Assembly: GCA_023250175.1 (NCBI GenBank)
Contig: JAHFBD010000111.1
Coordinates: 1-7,249, forward strand
Source of the DNA: Candidatus Melainabacteria bacterium
GTDB taxonomy: Bacteria; Cyanobacteriota; Vampirovibrionia; 2-02-FULL-35-15
Direction of reading: 5' to 3'
DNA: 7,249 nt
Below are positions 5,136 through 7,249 of the stretch, piece by piece. Numbering within the stretch: the stretch's first letter is position 1; every line of letters begins with the position of its first letter. A program made the translations under genes and the position numbers. The notes beneath the pieces were generated by a model. That model was not told the origin of the DNA. It saw only the letters and a program-made list of their open reading frames with translations, and did not search any database.

Positions 5136-5308
5136 GTTTCTACCTACCGCCGGTTTTTTCGCGGTGCTCTCAAAACCGGCTTTTCATAATACTTCTAGTC
5201 TGCCATTTATAACACCTTACAGATTTTACCGAGTTTTTGTAATTTTTGGGATAAAATCTTATCTTCTAAGCTGCTTGCTTAGAAATATTACACTAGATAG
5301 ATCGTAAC
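5136..5308 (-). repeat. Repeat copy 2: two-hairpin element forming the mreC leader
   Basis: Read on the minus strand this matches copy 1 (2994-3157) throughout; most differences are transitions, with about 9-10 extra bases in the first loop. Hairpin 1 pairs 5259-5250 with 5230-5221 around a 19-base loop; one C-G pair of copy 1 is a U-G pair here in the sense strand, so the stem is kept. Hairpin 2 (5180-5172 with 5157-5149) has an identical stem and a one-base loop change. The element ends in GGTAGGTAGAAAC, one base before the mreC ATG, and starts 19 bases past the mreB stop. It fills nearly the whole mreB-mreC spacer. Confidence 0.85.
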
Positions 5309-5327
5309 AAAACATCTTTAGCAATTA

Positions 5328-6368
5328 TTAGTCATTTTGAGCAGAAGCATTTAAGATCCTTCTTAAGGTTTTATCTACTAAAACCTTGCCAGTACCAATT
5401 ACAACACAAGATAATGGATCTTCTGCAATATGAACAGGAACTTCTGTTTCATGTGATAAGAGCTCATCTAATCCTGTTAATAGTGCACCTCCACCAGCAA
5501 TGACAATACCTCTATCGTAAATATCCGCAGCTAATTCCGGTGGTGTTCTTTCTAATGTTCTTTTAACGGCTTCAACAATTGCAGCAAGAGGATCTTGCAT
5601 AGATTCTCTTACTTCAGGCCTACCGATTACTACTGTTCTTGGTAACCCATTAATCAAATTTAAACCTCTTACTTCTAATTTGTCACCATCTTCACTTGTC
5701 TTAAAAGCCGAACCTAATCTAAACTTAATTTCTTCAGCTGTTCTTTCCCCAACAGCCAAGTTATATACTTTTTTCATATATTGAATAATAGATTCATTTA
5801 ATTCATCTCCGGCAACACGAATAGATTCACTAACTACAATTCCAGAAAGTGAAATTACTGCTACTTCTGTCGTTCCCCCACCAATATCTACAATCATGCT
5901 ACCAATTGGTTCTGCTACAGGCAGACTAGCTCCAATAGCTGCAGCCATTGGTTCTTCTATTAAATAAACAGGACCAGCTCCTGCATTTTCTGCCGCTTCT
6001 CTTACAGCTCTTCTTTCAACCTCAGTTATTCCAGATGGTATCCCTATCGCTACTCTTGGCTTTCCAAGTGGTCTTCCAAAATTTGTTTTGCCATTAACTT
6101 TGTCAATAAAATATCGAAGCATCATTTCTGCATGCCTAAAGTCTGCAATTACTCCATCTCTTAAAGGCCTAGTTGCAATAATATGTGATGGTGTACGGCC
6201 GATCATCGCTCTTGCTTCTTCACCTACTGCCAGAACCTCTTTAGTTTCATTATTAACAGCTACAACTGAGGGCTCTCTTAAAACAATTCCACGTTCAGAA
6301 GTACATACAAGCGTATTTGCTGTACCTAAATCAATTCCTATATCTCTTGATAGTTTTCTCCACAACAC
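5328..6368 (-). CDS. mreB: Rod shape-determining protein MreB (bacterial actin)
   Basis: MreB polymerises with ATP into membrane-associated filaments that direct lateral cell-wall synthesis with MreC, RodZ and RodA/PBP2. The 346-residue product has the usual length. Actin-fold motifs are clear: DLGTANT (13-19, phosphate 1), EEPMAAAIGA (138-147, connect region), DIGGGTTEVAV (161-171, phosphate 2) and IAGGGALLTGL (290-300, adenosine site). The start is GTG at 6368-6366, preceded by AAGGAA about 9 bases upstream, and the protein opens with MLWRKLSRDIG, a normal MreB N-terminus. Downstream lies mreC; upstream, metF runs divergently from a shared 95-base region. No frameshift or missing key residue is seen. 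Confidence 0.98.
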   Translation of the reverse strand: MLWRKLSRDIGIDLGTANTLVCTSERGIVLREPSVVAVNNETKEVLAVGEEARAMIGRTPSHIIATRPLRDGVIADFRHAEMMLRYFIDKVNGKTNFGRPLGKPRVAIGIPSGITEVERRAVREAAENAGAGPVYLIEEPMAAAIGASLPVAEPIGSMIVDIGGGTTEVAVISLSGIVVSESIRVAGDELNESIIQYMKKVYNLAVGERTAEEIKFRLGSAFKTSEDGDKLEVRGLNLINGLPRTVVIGRPEVRESMQDPLAAIVEAVKRTLERTPPELAADIYDRGIVIAGGGALLTGLDELLSHETEVPVHIAEDPLSCVVIGTGKVLVDKTLRRILNASAQND

Positions 6369-6376
6369 TGTATTTT

Positions 6377-6405
6377 TTCCTTATTTTTAATACTTAAGCT
6401 ATAAT
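6377..6405 (+). promoter_or_regulatory. Candidate metF promoter, mainly a perfect -10 box
   Basis: TATAAT at 6400-6405 is a perfect -10 element on the plus strand. The base-paired position for -35 (6377-6382, TTCCTT) is a poor match, so an activator or an extended contact may be needed, or the box may be incidental. A start near 6412 would give a leader of about 52 bases. Confidence 0.35.
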
Positions 6406-6427
6406 CTAGTGTAATTGATTTTGTTAA
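6398..6427 (-). promoter_or_regulatory. Candidate mreB promoter
   Basis: On the minus strand TTAACA (6427-6422, five of six matches) and TATAGC (6403-6398, four of six) are 18 bases apart. The predicted start near 6391 gives a leader of about 22 bases with a good Shine-Dalgarno. The -10 box overlaps the opposite-strand TATAAT assigned to the metF side. Confidence 0.45.
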
Positions 6428-6463
6428 ACTGAGCAAACAATAAACTAAGGAAAAAGAAAAAGC

Positions 6464-7249
6464 ATGAAATTAAGTGAAGCAATTATCAGTGAGAAGTTTG
6501 TTATTACCTGTGAACTAGCACCACCAAAGGGTACAGACGTATCAAGCTTAGTAGAAATATCTTCAAAGCTAACTGGATTAGTTGATGCAATTAACTTAAC
6601 TGATGGGCAAGGTGGCAATATGCGTATGTGTCCTTTAGCTGCTAGTCTTTCTATACTAAAGAATAAAATAGATGTAATTTGGCAAGTAACGTGTAGGGAC
6701 AGAAATAGAATTGCACTACAAGCAGATTGTTTAGGAGCAAGTGCACTTGGGATTAGAAATGTTCTACCAATGCGAGGAGATGATCCAAAATCCGGTGATC
6801 ATCCAGATGCAAAGCCAGTATTTGAGCTTGATACAACAGAGTTAATTAAAACAATAAACAGCCTAAATCAAGGAATAGATATGTCAGGAAAAGAACTAAA
6901 AGGAAAAACTGATTTTTTTATTGGTTGTACAGCCCATCCAAACGCTCCTGATTTAAAAAAGCAAAAAGAAACCCTACAACAAAGATTTGAAATTGGTGCA
7001 AGTTTTATCCAGACACAAATTTGCTATGAGATTGAACAAACAAAAAGATTTATTGATTCGCTAGGAGAGCTTGCAAAAAAAACAATTATAGGAGTTACTC
7101 CTCTAAAAGGAGTAAAGATGGCACAATACATGAATGAAAAGGTTTTTGGTGTTTCTGTACCTGAAAACATTATGGAAAGACTAGTGAATACTCAGGATGA
7201 AAGACAAGAAGGATTAAATATTGCAAAAGAAATTGTAGACGAATTGAAA
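6464..7249 (+). CDS. metF: Methylenetetrahydrofolate reductase, MetF family (C-terminus cut by window end)
   Basis: MTHFR reduces 5,10-methylene-tetrahydrofolate to 5-methyl-tetrahydrofolate on a flavin, supplying methyl groups for methionine synthesis or, in some anaerobes, the methyl branch of the Wood-Ljungdahl pathway. The frame is open for 262 codons to the last base with no stop; family members are about 280-310 residues, so little is missing. Visible features are TCELAPPKG (15-23), with Glu17 at the position of the family's catalytic glutamate, NLTDGQGGNMRM (44-55), the TCRDRNR segment (near 75), a GIRNVLPMRGDDP block (near 100) for folate and flavin contacts, and QTQICYE followed by GVTPLKG. 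The barrel appears intact. The Shine-Dalgarno (AAGG in a purine-rich run) is about 13-15 bases before the ATG. It diverges from mreB and has no visible functional link to it. Confidence 0.92.
   Translation, partial: MKLSEAIISEKFVITCELAPPKGTDVSSLVEISSKLTGLVDAINLTDGQGGNMRMCPLAASLSILKNKIDVIWQVTCRDRNRIALQADCLGASALGIRNVLPMRGDDPKSGDHPDAKPVFELDTTELIKTINSLNQGIDMSGKELKGKTDFFIGCTAHPNAPDLKKQKETLQQRFEIGASFIQTQICYEIEQTKRFIDSLGELAKKTIIGVTPLKGVKMAQYMNEKVFGVSVPENIMERLVNTQDERQEGLNIAKEIVDELK

Noticed and set aside
2994..5308. Composite transposon or insertion sequence bounded by the inverted repeats
   Set aside because: No transposase or recombinase is inside, the enclosed genes are housekeeping or small genes, no target-site duplication is evident, and mreC keeps its normal place after mreB.
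6088..6390. Open plus-strand frame of 100 codons
   Set aside because: It is antisense to the conserved N-terminal part of mreB and has no ribosome binding site or recognisable product.

Overview
This is an AT-rich bacterial chromosome window of housekeeping genes. Two blocks on the minus strand carry translation genes (rpsB-tsf-pyrH-smpB) and cell-shape genes (mreB-mreC). Between them lie a signal recognition particle (SRP) RNA gene and two small, poorly characterised genes. A methylenetetrahydrofolate reductase gene diverges from mreB on the plus strand. There is no transposase, phage gene, rRNA, tRNA or CRISPR array. The organism looks like a rod-shaped bacterium with a small 4.5S-type SRP RNA and weak, variable Shine-Dalgarno usage. 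A gut or groundwater lineage related to Cyanobacteria (Melainabacteria-like) is a guess from composition and gene style, not something the sequence proves.

Layout from the right: a partial metF (plus strand, cut by the window end) and mreB (minus) share a 95-base divergent promoter region. mreB is followed by mreC, but the 193-base spacer is almost entirely a repeat copy. After mreC come a long imperfect inverted repeat and then an SRP RNA gene, whose -10 box sits in that repeat. Next are a 73-residue protein resembling a stand-alone MshEN domain and a secreted single-PDZ-domain protein. A second, inverted copy of the repeat follows. Then rpsB, from a recognisable promoter, starts a tight operon with tsf, pyrH and smpB. 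smpB is cut by the left window edge and sits where frr is usually found.

The most notable signal is the pair of about 165-base repeats at roughly 2994-3157 (plus orientation) and 5136-5308 (minus orientation). They are diverged, but each keeps the same two hairpins. One copy ends one base before the mreC start codon and supplies its ribosome binding site. No frr, mreD or rodA is present in the window.
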